A stretch of 6,699 nucleotides of DNA from an uncultured Methylococcaceae bacterium (lineage in GTDB: Bacteria > Pseudomonadota > Gammaproteobacteria > Methylococcales > Methylomonadaceae), in NCBI GenBank assembly GCA_903939355.1, contig CAJAHC010000052.1, forward strand, positions 1-6,699. Direction: 5' to 3'. Positions 1 through 6,675 of this stretch are shown here, piece after piece. How positions within the stretch are numbered: position 1 is the first letter of the stretch; every line of letters starts with the position of its first letter. The notes under the pieces are model-generated. The model did not search any database, had not been told where the DNA came from, and saw only the letters and a program-made list of their open reading frames with translations. The translations under genes were made by a program, and so were the position numbers.

Positions 1-235
1 GTGAGCAAATTACAATAATAGATTGAATCGCAATGGTAATAACCAATGCGATCCAAGGAACAATAAAATGTGACAACCCATAGTAGGTAGTGAATCCTGA
101 TGCGATACTGAGCATCAATACAATAGGAATCGACCATATTCTCAAAATCCCCACGAACAAGGTCTGAATGCGATTAAGCAAACTTCCTAATCCTCCTTGA
201 TTAATAGTTAAAGCTTTATTTTTTGCTATAGGCAT
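1..235 (-). CDS. Membrane protein of unknown family, N-terminal part (cut by window edge)
   Basis: An open frame of 78 codons runs from an ATG at 235 to the window edge without a stop, so only the N-terminus is present. Residues 1-25 are polar and basic. Two hydrophobic stretches follow, about residues 26-46 and 57-76, and they look like transmembrane helices separated by a short loop (GFTTYYGLSHF). I do not recognise the family. The start is uncertain. The ATG at 235 has only a weak GGTGG-like ribosome site, whereas an AAGGAGG sequence inside the frame (complement of about 191-197) lies 10 bases before an in-frame TTG at 181, codon 19. Starting there would remove the polar head and leave the helices intact. 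An extended -10-like element (TGATATAAC, complement of 253-261) lies just upstream of the ATG. Confidence 0.7.
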   Translation of the reverse strand, partial: MPIAKNKALTINQGGLGSLLNRIQTLFVGILRIWSIPIVLMLSIASGFTTYYGLSHFIVPWIALVITIAIQSIIVICS

Positions 236-517
236 TTATCTAGCCACCAGAAGTTATATCAAATCTCAGTCTATTTGATTAAAATCATAAATGCAATCAA
301 CAATTTATTAATGGTTTAAATCGTCAAACACCCATGGGACTGGACTAATATCTTCTGGCCTCTAAACTAAACTTCATGATTTAATTTAAATTACTTATAG
401 TCAACGACTATTTATTAACGAATCTAGTATGAGAAATTAAATCTCATTAATGCTTTATCTAGATGGAAATAATCTTGTGTTTTATATTGGAGAGCCCTTT
501 TGACTCTGGTAGTTAAC

Positions 518-1051
518 CTAATGAATATGTACTTCCCGAGCTTTTACTGTGTCACTTCTCCGCATTGTATAGCTGTCAGGATTCCCCTCCGTCATTTTTG
601 TTCCGTCACTATTAAGTAAAATGAGCGTTTCTTCATCTTTTATAAGATATTTGTGTATTATTGATGCATTACGCGGCGTTAAAACAACAATATTATTTTC
701 CTCATCCCACGTATATTTTCCTTTTTCATAATTTTCCTTTGAGGATTCTTTTGCTGGCTGAGTTACCAGTAGATAATTGTTCTTTTGTTTTAAAGACAGA
801 GTTGACTTAATGCCATTACAATCTTTACAAGGAAGAAAACCATAAAAAATACCATGGAATTCCAAGCTTTTCTCTACGGGCTCCATGTGAACAGTGTGAT
901 CTGTATTTTGCTCATGACTCTTGATACGCGCTTTAAGATAGCTTTCTTGTGCTACCAAGTCTGTCGCTGCTATGGCTTGATTAGCAGCAAGGATAATGCT
1001 GAAACCAATTAAAGTTAGATTTTGTTTTAATTGTCTTTTAAATATTTGCAT
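518..1051 (-). CDS. Secreted NlpE N-terminal domain-like protein
   Basis: The 177-residue product has an N-terminal signal peptide: a basic start (KRQLKQ), a hydrophobic core at about 12-23, and an AIA/A signal peptidase I site near residue 28. Residues 66-165 resemble the N-terminal domain of NlpE (copper resistance and surface-sensing lipoprotein). The key motif is GIFYGFLPCKDCNGI with the CxxC pair C75/C78, followed by the beta-strand pattern G.YTW...NNIVVLTP and a terminal Y.MRR. Unlike E. coli NlpE there is no lipobox cysteine and no second domain (177 residues against about 236), so a soluble periplasmic protein is expected. Histidines 46, 52, 55, 175 and 177 flank the domain and could bind metal, but this is inference. 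An AGAGGAG ribosome site lies 8 bases before the ATG. It may be sensor-like or a metal-related protein; its function is not established. Confidence 0.82.
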   Translation of the reverse strand: MQIFKRQLKQNLTLIGFSIILAANQAIAATDLVAQESYLKARIKSHEQNTDHTVHMEPVEKSLEFHGIFYGFLPCKDCNGIKSTLSLKQKNNYLLVTQPAKESSKENYEKGKYTWDEENNIVVLTPRNASIIHKYLIKDEETLILLNSDGTKMTEGNPDSYTMRRSDTVKAREVHIH

Positions 1052-1082
1052 ATTGAAAACTCCTCTTTTTATAATTTTGGGG

Positions 1083-1099
1083 GGCTTGTTTAATAAGCC
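1083..1099. repeat. Inverted repeat at the predicted start site of the NlpE-like gene
   Basis: GGCTT and AAGCC are perfect 5-base arms around a 7-base centre (GTTTAAT). The repeat covers about -3 to +14 of the predicted transcript, a suitable place for a repressor operator. No T-run follows on either strand, so a terminator is unlikely. Arms of this length also arise by chance. Confidence 0.3.
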
Positions 1100-1102
1100 A
1101 TT

Positions 1103-1130
1103 AATATATCTGGAATATAATCAGGGTCAA
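1103..1130 (-). promoter_or_regulatory. Probable promoter of the NlpE-like gene
   Basis: On the minus strand TTGACC (1125-1130) and TATATT (1103-1108) are separated by 16 bases, a good sigma-70-type match. This places transcription start near 1096, about 45 bases before the ATG at 1051. The gene therefore probably does not depend on read-through from ubiA. An inverted repeat (1083-1099) overlaps the predicted start site. Confidence 0.5.
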
Positions 1131-1200
1131 ATAAAATAAAGGTAGATGGCTCCTCTCGGCATTGTATCTGATCAACTCTTAGACACTAATTTTTCATATT

Positions 1201-2079
1201 TTAACGAAGCAAATAATCTACTAATAAGCCTATAAAAACAACCATACCAAACCAATTATTATTTAAAAAGGCCTTAAAACACTGGTTCTTATCTCGATAA
1301 TAAATTAATTTTTGTTGATAAACAAATAAACCGGTAGCCACTAAAATGCCGCCATAATAGGTCCAACTCAAGTGCTTCATCTGCCCAACTATTATCAGCA
1401 AACCAATAATGATAAGCTGTAAGAATGCCATAATATGGCGATCATAGCTGCCAAAAAGAATAGCCGTTGATTTAACACCAATTTTTAAGTCATCTTCCTT
1501 ATCCACCATGGCATACATGGTGTCGTAAACTAATGCCCATAGGACAACGGCCAAATACATCACCCAAGCAACCAGAGGAATATAATTAGTCTGCGCTGAA
1601 AATGACATAGGTATAGCCCATCCAAAAGCAATGCCTAAATAAGCTTGTGGTAACTGTGTATAACGCTTCATAAAGGGATAGCTTGCGGCCAAAAAAGCAG
1701 CGATGAAAGACAATAATATTGTAAATATATTTAGTGTTAATACCAGGCCGAAAGCACAAAGGCACAACACAACAAAAATCCACAGCGCTTCCTTGGGCTT
1801 AACCTTACCTGCCGCAATAGGTCTTTGCTTGGTTCTGGCCACATGCGGATCAAACTCCCTATCTGCATAATCATTAATCACACAACCAGCAGCTCGCATC
1901 AGAACTACTCCAAGACAAATAACAGTAAGCACGCCTAAATCGGGCCTACCATCACTGGCAACCCAAAGTGCCCATAATGCTGGCCACAATAAAATTAAAA
2001 TCCCGATAGGTCTATCAAAGCGCGACAATAACCAATATTGTTTGAGTCTATCCATTATCTTCGTCTTGGTTATTATCAT
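1201..2079 (-). CDS. ubiA: 4-hydroxybenzoate polyprenyltransferase UbiA
   Basis: This integral membrane enzyme attaches the polyprenyl tail to 4-hydroxybenzoate, the first membrane step of ubiquinone synthesis. The 292 residues match the usual length (E. coli 290). Both Asp-rich prenyl-diphosphate and Mg2+ motifs are intact: NDYADREFD at 69-77 and YDTMYAMVDKEDD at 185-197. Other family signatures include RPIGILILLWPALWALW near the N-terminus, LMRAAGC before the first motif, YPFMKRYT (134-141), GIKSTAILFG-like sequence after the second motif, and FVYQQKL near 252-258. About eight or nine hydrophobic helices are visible. The start is slightly open. The ATG at 2079 has AAGG about 13 bases upstream; a second in-frame ATG at 2055 (MDRLKQYW) would trim eight residues. 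ubiC, a frequent partner, is not adjacent. The gene is divergent from the arsC-hda operon. Confidence 0.97.
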   Translation of the reverse strand: MIITKTKIMDRLKQYWLLSRFDRPIGILILLWPALWALWVASDGRPDLGVLTVICLGVVLMRAAGCVINDYADREFDPHVARTKQRPIAAGKVKPKEALWIFVVLCLCAFGLVLTLNIFTILLSFIAAFLAASYPFMKRYTQLPQAYLGIAFGWAIPMSFSAQTNYIPLVAWVMYLAVVLWALVYDTMYAMVDKEDDLKIGVKSTAILFGSYDRHIMAFLQLIIIGLLIIVGQMKHLSWTYYGGILVATGLFVYQQKLIYYRDKNQCFKAFLNNNWFGMVVFIGLLVDYLLR

Positions 2080-2164
2080 ATTTACTGGTTTACCTTAAAG
2101 ATGCATGCGCGAGTATTACTTGCAAAAAAACAAAATTGTTTTCAAGCTAAAGATTTCTTAAAAA

Positions 2165-2173
2165 TGCTATTAT
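2165..2173 (+). promoter_or_regulatory. Possible extended -10 promoter element for the arsC-wrbA-DUF2069-hda operon
   Basis: TGCTATTAT is an extended -10 (TG-N-TATTAT) in the divergent gap, about 50 bases before the arsC ATG. No good -35 sits 16-18 bases upstream. The overlapping complement reads TATAAT, so either direction could use this AT-rich box. Evidence is limited to the motif. Confidence 0.3.
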
Positions 2174-2191
2174 AGATTTCTTATTTTATTA

Positions 2192-2205
2192 AGGGCTTAC
2201 GCCCT
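2192..2205 (+). repeat. Short hairpin in the arsC leader
   Basis: AGGGC-TTAC-GCCCT forms a 5-bp GC-rich stem with a 4-base loop, ending 16 bases before the arsC start codon and downstream of the possible -10. It stands out in an otherwise AT-rich gap. No T-run follows on either strand, so it is not a classic terminator. It could affect translation initiation at a start codon whose own ribosome site is weak. Confidence 0.35.
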
Positions 2206-2221
2206 ATAGGTCTATGGATCA

Positions 2222-3177
<956 letters not shown>

Positions 3178-3187
3178 CACAGAACTC

Positions 3188-3535
3188 ATGAATATAAAAC
3201 CGATCTACTTTCACACGCTAGCATTGACGGGTTTTTTTGGTCTATTTACATTATTAATGCTTTGGAACACCGTTCTAGCAACTTCTCATGAGTTTCCCGT
3301 CGCACTAAAACTATTAATCACCGTAACACCGTTGTTACTGCCTCTTCGAGGCTTATTAAACAAAAACCCAAGAAGTTGTGCGTGGATGGCTTATATCAGC
3401 TTGATTTATTTCACACACGGATCAATAGAAACTTATGCTGATAGCACTCAACGTATGTTTCCAGTACTTGAATTTACTTTCAGTCTAATCCTATTCTTTG
3501 GAACCACACTCTATGTCCGCTATTCAGGAAAATAG
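3188..3535 (+). CDS. DUF2069 inner-membrane protein
   Basis: The 115-residue protein is almost entirely hydrophobic, with about four predicted transmembrane segments near residues 9-31, 38-56, 64-78 and 91-111. The family pattern is visible: LLLPLRGLL (49-57), then YISLIYFTHGSIE (69-81), then a conserved E95 and LFFGTTLYVRY (102-112). DUF2069 has no established function. Its position between wrbA and hda is the main clue; as I recall, the same order occurs in Pseudomonas. The stop lies 2 bases before the hda start codon, so the two are almost certainly cotranscribed. A role in membrane or quinone-related processes alongside WrbA is possible but untested. Confidence 0.9.
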   Translation: MNIKPIYFHTLALTGFFGLFTLLMLWNTVLATSHEFPVALKLLITVTPLLLPLRGLLNKNPRSCAWMAYISLIYFTHGSIETYADSTQRMFPVLEFTFSLILFFGTTLYVRYSGK

Positions 3536-3537
3536 TA

Positions 3538-4236
3538 ATGACACTGTCAAAACAAATTCCATTACAATTTGAATATCGAGTAAACCAAACTTTTGATGAT
3601 TTCTTTCCCAGTACCAACACGGAAATCATTAATCAATTACAAAGAAGTCTCGCAGGGGTTGGTGAGCATCAAATTTTTCTCTGGGGCAAGACTGGGCTAG
3701 GTAAAAGTCATTTACTGCAAGCAACTTGTCACGAGGCACAATGCATTGGTCTCGTATCATTCTACATTGCTTTCTCACCTCATAAACTTCCTGAACCCAG
3801 CCTGCTAGAGGGCCTTGAAGATTTCGATATTGTTTGTTTTGATAATATTGAACATATAGCAGGGAACATATCTTGGGAGCAGGCATTTTTTAATTTTTAT
3901 AATCTACAACGTGAGCAAGGCCATTGCCTTGTTTTATCAGCAAATTGCGCCCCCAATAAAATAGCCCTCTTATTACCCGACCTAAAGACTCGCCTTAATT
4001 GGGGGCTGACTTTAAAAATACAAGCAGTTAATGATAACGATAAGATTAATACCTTAATTTTCAAGGCAGCAAAAATGGGCTTTGAAATATCACCCCAAGC
4101 TGGGCGTTTTTTATTAACACATTGCAATAGAGATTTATCATCGTTATGGATGCTATTGATAAAACTTGATAAAGCGTCATTGGCCGAAAAACGTAAACTA
4201 ACCATTCCATTTTTGAAAAAAATTCTCAACGTATAA
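3538..4236 (+). CDS. hda: DnaA inactivator Hda
   Basis: Hda is an AAA+ protein homologous to the DnaA ATPase domain. Bound to the DNA-loaded sliding clamp, it triggers ATP hydrolysis by DnaA and so prevents re-initiation (RIDA). The 232 residues match E. coli (233). The N-terminal clamp-binding motif is QIPLQF (6-11). Walker A is GKTGLGKS (50-57), a canonical form with K56; E. coli Hda has a degenerate one. Walker B is IVCFDNIE (98-105, D102). The arginine-finger region is LKTRLNWG (149-156, R152), and the C-terminal helix ends RKLTIPFLKKIL as in E. coli. An AGGA ribosome site lies 8 bases before the ATG, inside the end of the DUF2069 gene. It is the last gene of the operon, and no clear terminator follows. 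Confidence 0.96.
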   Translation: MTLSKQIPLQFEYRVNQTFDDFFPSTNTEIINQLQRSLAGVGEHQIFLWGKTGLGKSHLLQATCHEAQCIGLVSFYIAFSPHKLPEPSLLEGLEDFDIVCFDNIEHIAGNISWEQAFFNFYNLQREQGHCLVLSANCAPNKIALLLPDLKTRLNWGLTLKIQAVNDNDKINTLIFKAAKMGFEISPQAGRFLLTHCNRDLSSLWMLLIKLDKASLAEKRKLTIPFLKKILNV

Positions 4237-4477
4237 AACTGTGGCACCCAATGTCGTTATAATTGGAATCCTCAGCTATATAACCCATCAAATAAATTAC
4301 CGCAGGATACTCAACTGATTTATATAGCATTTATATGACCTAATTATCGAAAATTGATGCAACAATTAGTATGTGTATTTATGACTAGTTACTTTCAAAC
4401 TTGGTGCTGAAGATCCTGATACAGGTTTAACTAATTATAAGAAATTAGCAAATAGCAATGGGAGAGGGATTTAGAAC
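4237..4477. other. Gene-poor gap with AT-rich inverted repeats and a possible coding remnant
   Basis: No convincing gene or rho-independent terminator was seen between convergent hda and the DUF3455 gene. Inverted repeats are present: GCTATATAA (4275-4283) against TTATATAGC (4320-4328), and CTAATT/AATTAG pairs at 4340-4345/4364-4369 and 4431-4436/4443-4448. All are AT-rich and may be chance. A plus-strand frame of 29 codons (4385-4471, stop TAG 4472-4474) without a start codon reads protein-like in the middle (FKLGAEDPDTGLTNYKKLA). It could be the tail of a decayed gene, but I do not recognise it. Confidence 0.35.
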
Positions 4478-4990
4478 TTAGCGCGTACTATAAAAAATAT
4501 AGTTAGCGGTATAATACACTCGTTTCTCTGCACCTAAGTGATTTGAATCACATCCAGTCAAAGGGGGCAAGCCTCCATGAGTATTAACCCTATTAATAAA
4601 GTTCACATCAGAAAATACCCCTCGATCTTTAGTTGATACTATCTTAACTAATAACCAAGATATGGAAGATTTTGGATCAACATCAACTTTATTAAGCACT
4701 TGTCCAACAATTTGACTACCATCCTTATATTCCCAAATAGGGCCAGAATAATGCTTACCTACAATCTGACCATTCATATCAAATAATTGAGCATCAGGGG
4801 CTTGTAATTGCCACGAATAAGTAGCATTGTTTAAACTGCACAGATAAATTTGATCGCCTTTAGCAATTACTGTCAAAACTGATTTTGCATCAAAAGGAGG
4901 CTTAATAGCTTCGGGAATGAAAATCTCGGCACAAACGATTGAAGGTATAAAAACAAAAAAAAATACTAGACATCTGACCACAATATTCAC
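4478..4990 (-). CDS. Secreted DUF3455 protein
   Basis: The 170-residue product begins with a signal peptide (hydrophobic 7-19, cleavage after VCA at about 21). The mature part fits DUF3455: QIYLCS (47-52), WQLQAPDAQLFDMNGQIVG (60-78), KHYSGPIWEYKDGSQIVG (79-96), ISWLLVKI (110-117), the GG.PP..GCD segment (139-148) and a final YTANYIFY (160-167). C51 and C147 could form a disulfide in the periplasm. The family's function is not known to me. No ATG is available: the frame opens with GTG at 4990, and a second GTG at 4981 (codon 4) has a better-placed AGGTG ribosome site six bases upstream. The true start may therefore be 4981, which leaves the signal peptide intact. The gene follows sodB on the same strand after 147 bases, so cotranscription is uncertain. 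Confidence 0.85.
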   Translation of the reverse strand: MNIVVRCLVFFFVFIPSIVCAEIFIPEAIKPPFDAKSVLTVIAKGDQIYLCSLNNATYSWQLQAPDAQLFDMNGQIVGKHYSGPIWEYKDGSQIVGQVLNKVDVDPKSSISWLLVKIVSTKDRGVFSDVNFINRVNTHGGLPPLTGCDSNHLGAEKRVYYTANYIFYSTR

Positions 4991-5137
4991 CTGTAATAAA
5001 TTTTAAATTAATAATACGATAAGGTTGTAATCAGGGTATAAAACATATGGCAACCCAATAAAAATAATTAGCCATGAGAATATTAAAAACCTTCAATATA
5101 GATACATAAAGAAGGCTTTTAAGTATTAAAACTTAAC

Positions 5138-5719
5138 TTATGCTAAGTAATTAGCTTGAGCGAATTCCCAATTAACTAACGCCCAAAATGCATCTAAATA
5201 TGCGGGACGAGCATTACGATAATCAATGTAATAAGCGTGCTCCCAAACATCACAAGTTAATAATGGAATTTGTCCTGTGGTTAATGGGCAACCTGCATTA
5301 CTAGTGCTAACCAATGCCAAACTGCCATCTGTATTTTTTACTAGCCATGCCCAACCTGAACCGAATGTAGTAACTGCACACTTGGTAAACTCTTCTTTAA
5401 ACTTAGCAAACGATCCAAAAGTTGTATTTATTGCTTCTGCAAGCACACCTACAGGCTCTCCACCACCGTTTGGAATCAAGCTATTCCAATAAAAAGTGTG
5501 ATTCCATACCTGAGCTGCATTATTAAAGATTGGACCTGAAGATTTTAAAATAATATCCTCTAAAGTTAATCCCTCAAATTCCGTTCCAGCAATAAGATTA
5601 TTGAGGTTAGTTACATAGGTTTGGTGATGTTTACCATGGTGATACTCTAAAGTCTCTTCTGAGATATGAGGCACTAATCTATTTTTTGCGTAAGGTAAGC
5701 CAGGGAGTTCAAAAGCCAT
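5138..5719 (-). CDS. sodB: Iron superoxide dismutase SodB
   Basis: This cytoplasmic enzyme dismutates superoxide to oxygen and hydrogen peroxide. The 193 residues equal the E. coli FeSOD length. All four metal ligands are present: H27 (EYHHGKHH), H74 (VWNHTFYW), D157 and H161 ([16 protein letters not shown]). Q70 in NNAAQVWNH, with alanine at 142 rather than the MnSOD glutamine, marks the iron type. FGSGWAWLV (119-127) and the C-terminal [11 protein letters not shown] are typical. There is no signal peptide. The ATG has an AGGA ribosome site 7 bases upstream. The leader of about 60 bases contains a 9-bp inverted repeat and a predicted promoter, described separately. sodB is divergent from the CDGSH gene. 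Confidence 0.98.
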   Translation of the reverse strand: MAFELPGLPYAKNRLVPHISEETLEYHHGKHHQTYVTNLNNLIAGTEFEGLTLEDIILKSSGPIFNNAAQVWNHTFYWNSLIPNGGGEPVGVLAEAINTTFGSFAKFKEEFTKCAVTTFGSGWAWLVKNTDGSLALVSTSNAGCPLTTGQIPLLTCDVWEHAYYIDYRNARPAYLDAFWALVNWEFAQANYLA

Positions 5720-5747
5720 TTAATTGTCCTATATAAAATTGAAAGAT

Positions 5748-5779
5748 GAGTTACTATTTATAATGCACTCTAGTAACTC
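5748..5779 (-). promoter_or_regulatory. 9-bp inverted repeat in the sodB leader
   Basis: GAGTTACTA (5748-5756) and TAGTAACTC (5771-5779) are perfect inverted copies around a 14-base centre. The outer edge coincides with the predicted transcription start, so the sodB mRNA could begin with a stable stem-loop. Alternatively the repeat may be a dyad operator just below the -10. The ribosome site (5727-5730) is outside it. Confidence 0.45.
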
Positions 5780-5785
5780 TTGTGG

Positions 5786-5814
5786 ATTATACTTTAGCAT
5801 CGCCACTCAATTAA
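5786..5814 (-). promoter_or_regulatory. Probable sodB promoter
   Basis: On the minus strand a perfect TATAAT (5786-5791) is preceded, after 17 bases, by TTAATT (5809-5814), which matches the -35 consensus at three of six positions. Transcription would start near 5779, giving a leader of about 60 bases. A second weaker TATAAA lies within the leader hairpin. Confidence 0.45.
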
Positions 5815-5919
5815 ATAAAGGAAGACTTACAATAAATCGCGAGTAGAACTCAGCTTTAATTAAAACAGTTAATAGACTAGCGATTGCAATTAGTAATGAT
5901 TTCAAATTAAAAAATAACA

Positions 5920-5925
5920 TATAAT
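5920..5925 (+). promoter_or_regulatory. Possible -10 element of the CDGSH-CYTH unit
   Basis: A perfect TATAAT lies 28 bases before the CDGSH start codon, implying a short leader of about 22 bases. No acceptable -35 is visible at 16-18 bases, and no ribosome site precedes the ATG, so the assignment is tentative in this AT-rich gap. Confidence 0.3.
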
Positions 5926-5953
5926 CAATCATCCTTCATTTATTCCTTGAATT

Positions 5954-6193
5954 ATGATAACCAAAACAAACGCCCCACTCCCTATTGAAGTTGAAACAGA
6001 TCAGAAGTATTCATGGTGTAGTTGCGGCTTTAGCAAAACAATGCCTTTATGTGATAATTCACATAGGGAATTATCACATAAGAAATCGTTTAAATTTATT
6101 GCTGAGGAAACAGGAACATTGTATCTATGTGGCTGTTCAGAAACAAAGTCTCCTCCTTACTGTGACAACAGTAATAATTGCAAGAGAAGTTGA
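5954..6193 (+). CDS. Tandem CDGSH-type iron-sulfur protein, second site degenerate
   Basis: The 79-residue protein carries two CDGSH-type motifs, which normally each hold a [2Fe-2S] cluster by three Cys and one His. Motif 1 (22-37) is CSCGFSKTMPLCDNSH, with ligands C22, C24, C33 and H37 intact. Motif 2 (59-74) is CGCSETKSPPYCDNSN: C59, C61 and C70 are kept, but the His position is N74. Both motifs have Asn where the Gly of CDGSH is usual. The size and the two motifs suggest the short tandem type related to mitochondrial CISD3. The role is probably electron transfer or cluster handling; no specific partner can be named. There is no signal peptide or membrane segment, so it is probably cytoplasmic. 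No clear ribosome site precedes the ATG. The stop TGA overlaps the ATG of the CYTH gene by one base. Confidence 0.88.
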   Translation: MITKTNAPLPIEVETDQKYSWCSCGFSKTMPLCDNSHRELSHKKSFKFIAEETGTLYLCGCSETKSPPYCDNSNNCKRS

Positions 6194-6675
6194 TGGCTAT
6201 TGAAATTGAACATAAATTTTTACTTTCAAATGATAATTGGCGTAATTACATTACATCTTCAGTTAAATACCGGCAAGGTTATTTAAGCTCCCAGGCAACA
6301 AGCTCTATACGTGTCAGGATAAGTGATAATAACGCCTGGATAAATATAAAAAGCGCAACAATAGGTACTTGTCGAAACGAATATGAATATGAAATACCAT
6401 TGGATGACGCTAATGAAATTATTGAGAATCTTTGTAAAAAGCCTGTTATTAATAAAACCCGACATTTTGTAACCCATGGAAATCACACTTGGGAAATAGA
6501 TGAATTTCATAATGAAAATCAGGGGTTAATAGTAGCTGAAATTGAATTGACCACATTAGACGAAGAATTTACAAAGCCAGATTGGATAGGCAATGAAGTC
6601 ACTAATGATCTCCGTTACTACAACAATAATTTAGCAAATAATCCGTACTCAGAATGGACTAAGGATATTAGTTAA
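6193..6675 (+). CDS. CYTH-domain protein (triphosphatase-like)
   Basis: CYTH enzymes form an eight-stranded tunnel that binds triphosphate with Mg2+ or Mn2+; bacterial relatives include inorganic triphosphatases and class IV adenylate cyclases. The 160 residues form a single complete domain. The N-terminal ExExK motif is EIEHK (E4, E6, K8). Tunnel residues follow: R40 and R42 (RVR), K53 (NIKS), E63/E65/E67 (NEYEYEIP), R90 (KTRH), E101 and D103 (WEIDEF), and E116/E118 (VAEIELTT). The ending KPDWIGNEVT...RYYNNNLANNPY is typical of the short YgiF/NE0304-like branch, which favours short-chain polyphosphate hydrolysis over cyclase activity. That substrate call is inference. There is no CHAD domain. 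The start is the ATG at 6193, which fits the family's MAIEIE opening and overlaps the CDGSH stop (TGATG); an AAGAGAAG ribosome site lies inside the upstream gene. Confidence 0.92.
   Translation: MAIEIEHKFLLSNDNWRNYITSSVKYRQGYLSSQATSSIRVRISDNNAWINIKSATIGTCRNEYEYEIPLDDANEIIENLCKKPVINKTRHFVTHGNHTWEIDEFHNENQGLIVAEIELTTLDEEFTKPDWIGNEVTNDLRYYNNNLANNPYSEWTKDIS

Noticed and set aside
397..411. ATAGTC-AAC-GACTAT hairpin downstream of the NlpE-like gene as a terminator
   Set aside because: The 6-bp stem is perfect, but it lies more than 100 bases past the stop and has no T-run on either strand.
2127..2142. AAAACAA/TTGTTTT inverted repeat in the ubiA-arsC gap
   Set aside because: The arms are nearly all A and T, which makes a chance dyad likely in such DNA; it was not placed relative to a clear ubiA promoter.
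3897..4247. 116-codon minus-strand frame opposite hda
   Set aside because: It is antisense to the well-supported Hda coding region and its product shows no family features.
5117..5131. TTTTAA/TTAAAA hairpin just after sodB as a terminator
   Set aside because: The stem has no GC pairs and is not followed by a T-run on the transcribed strand.
5277..5492. 71-codon plus-strand frame opposite sodB
   Set aside because: It mirrors the strongly conserved SodB sequence; no promoter or ribosome site was seen.
5138..5719. Cysteine next to the SodB iron ligand (C156-D157) as an unusual feature
   Set aside because: The [12 protein letters not shown] form is, as I recall, common among bacterial iron SODs.
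6178..6192. TTG start at 6178 extending the CYTH protein by five residues
   Set aside because: The family begins at MAIEIE, the ATG at 6193 overlaps the upstream stop in a typical coupled arrangement, and the extra codons hold the ribosome site.
5985..6203. 72-codon frame overlapping the CDGSH gene
   Set aside because: It lies in another frame of a gene with clear iron-sulfur motifs and has no recognisable pattern of its own.
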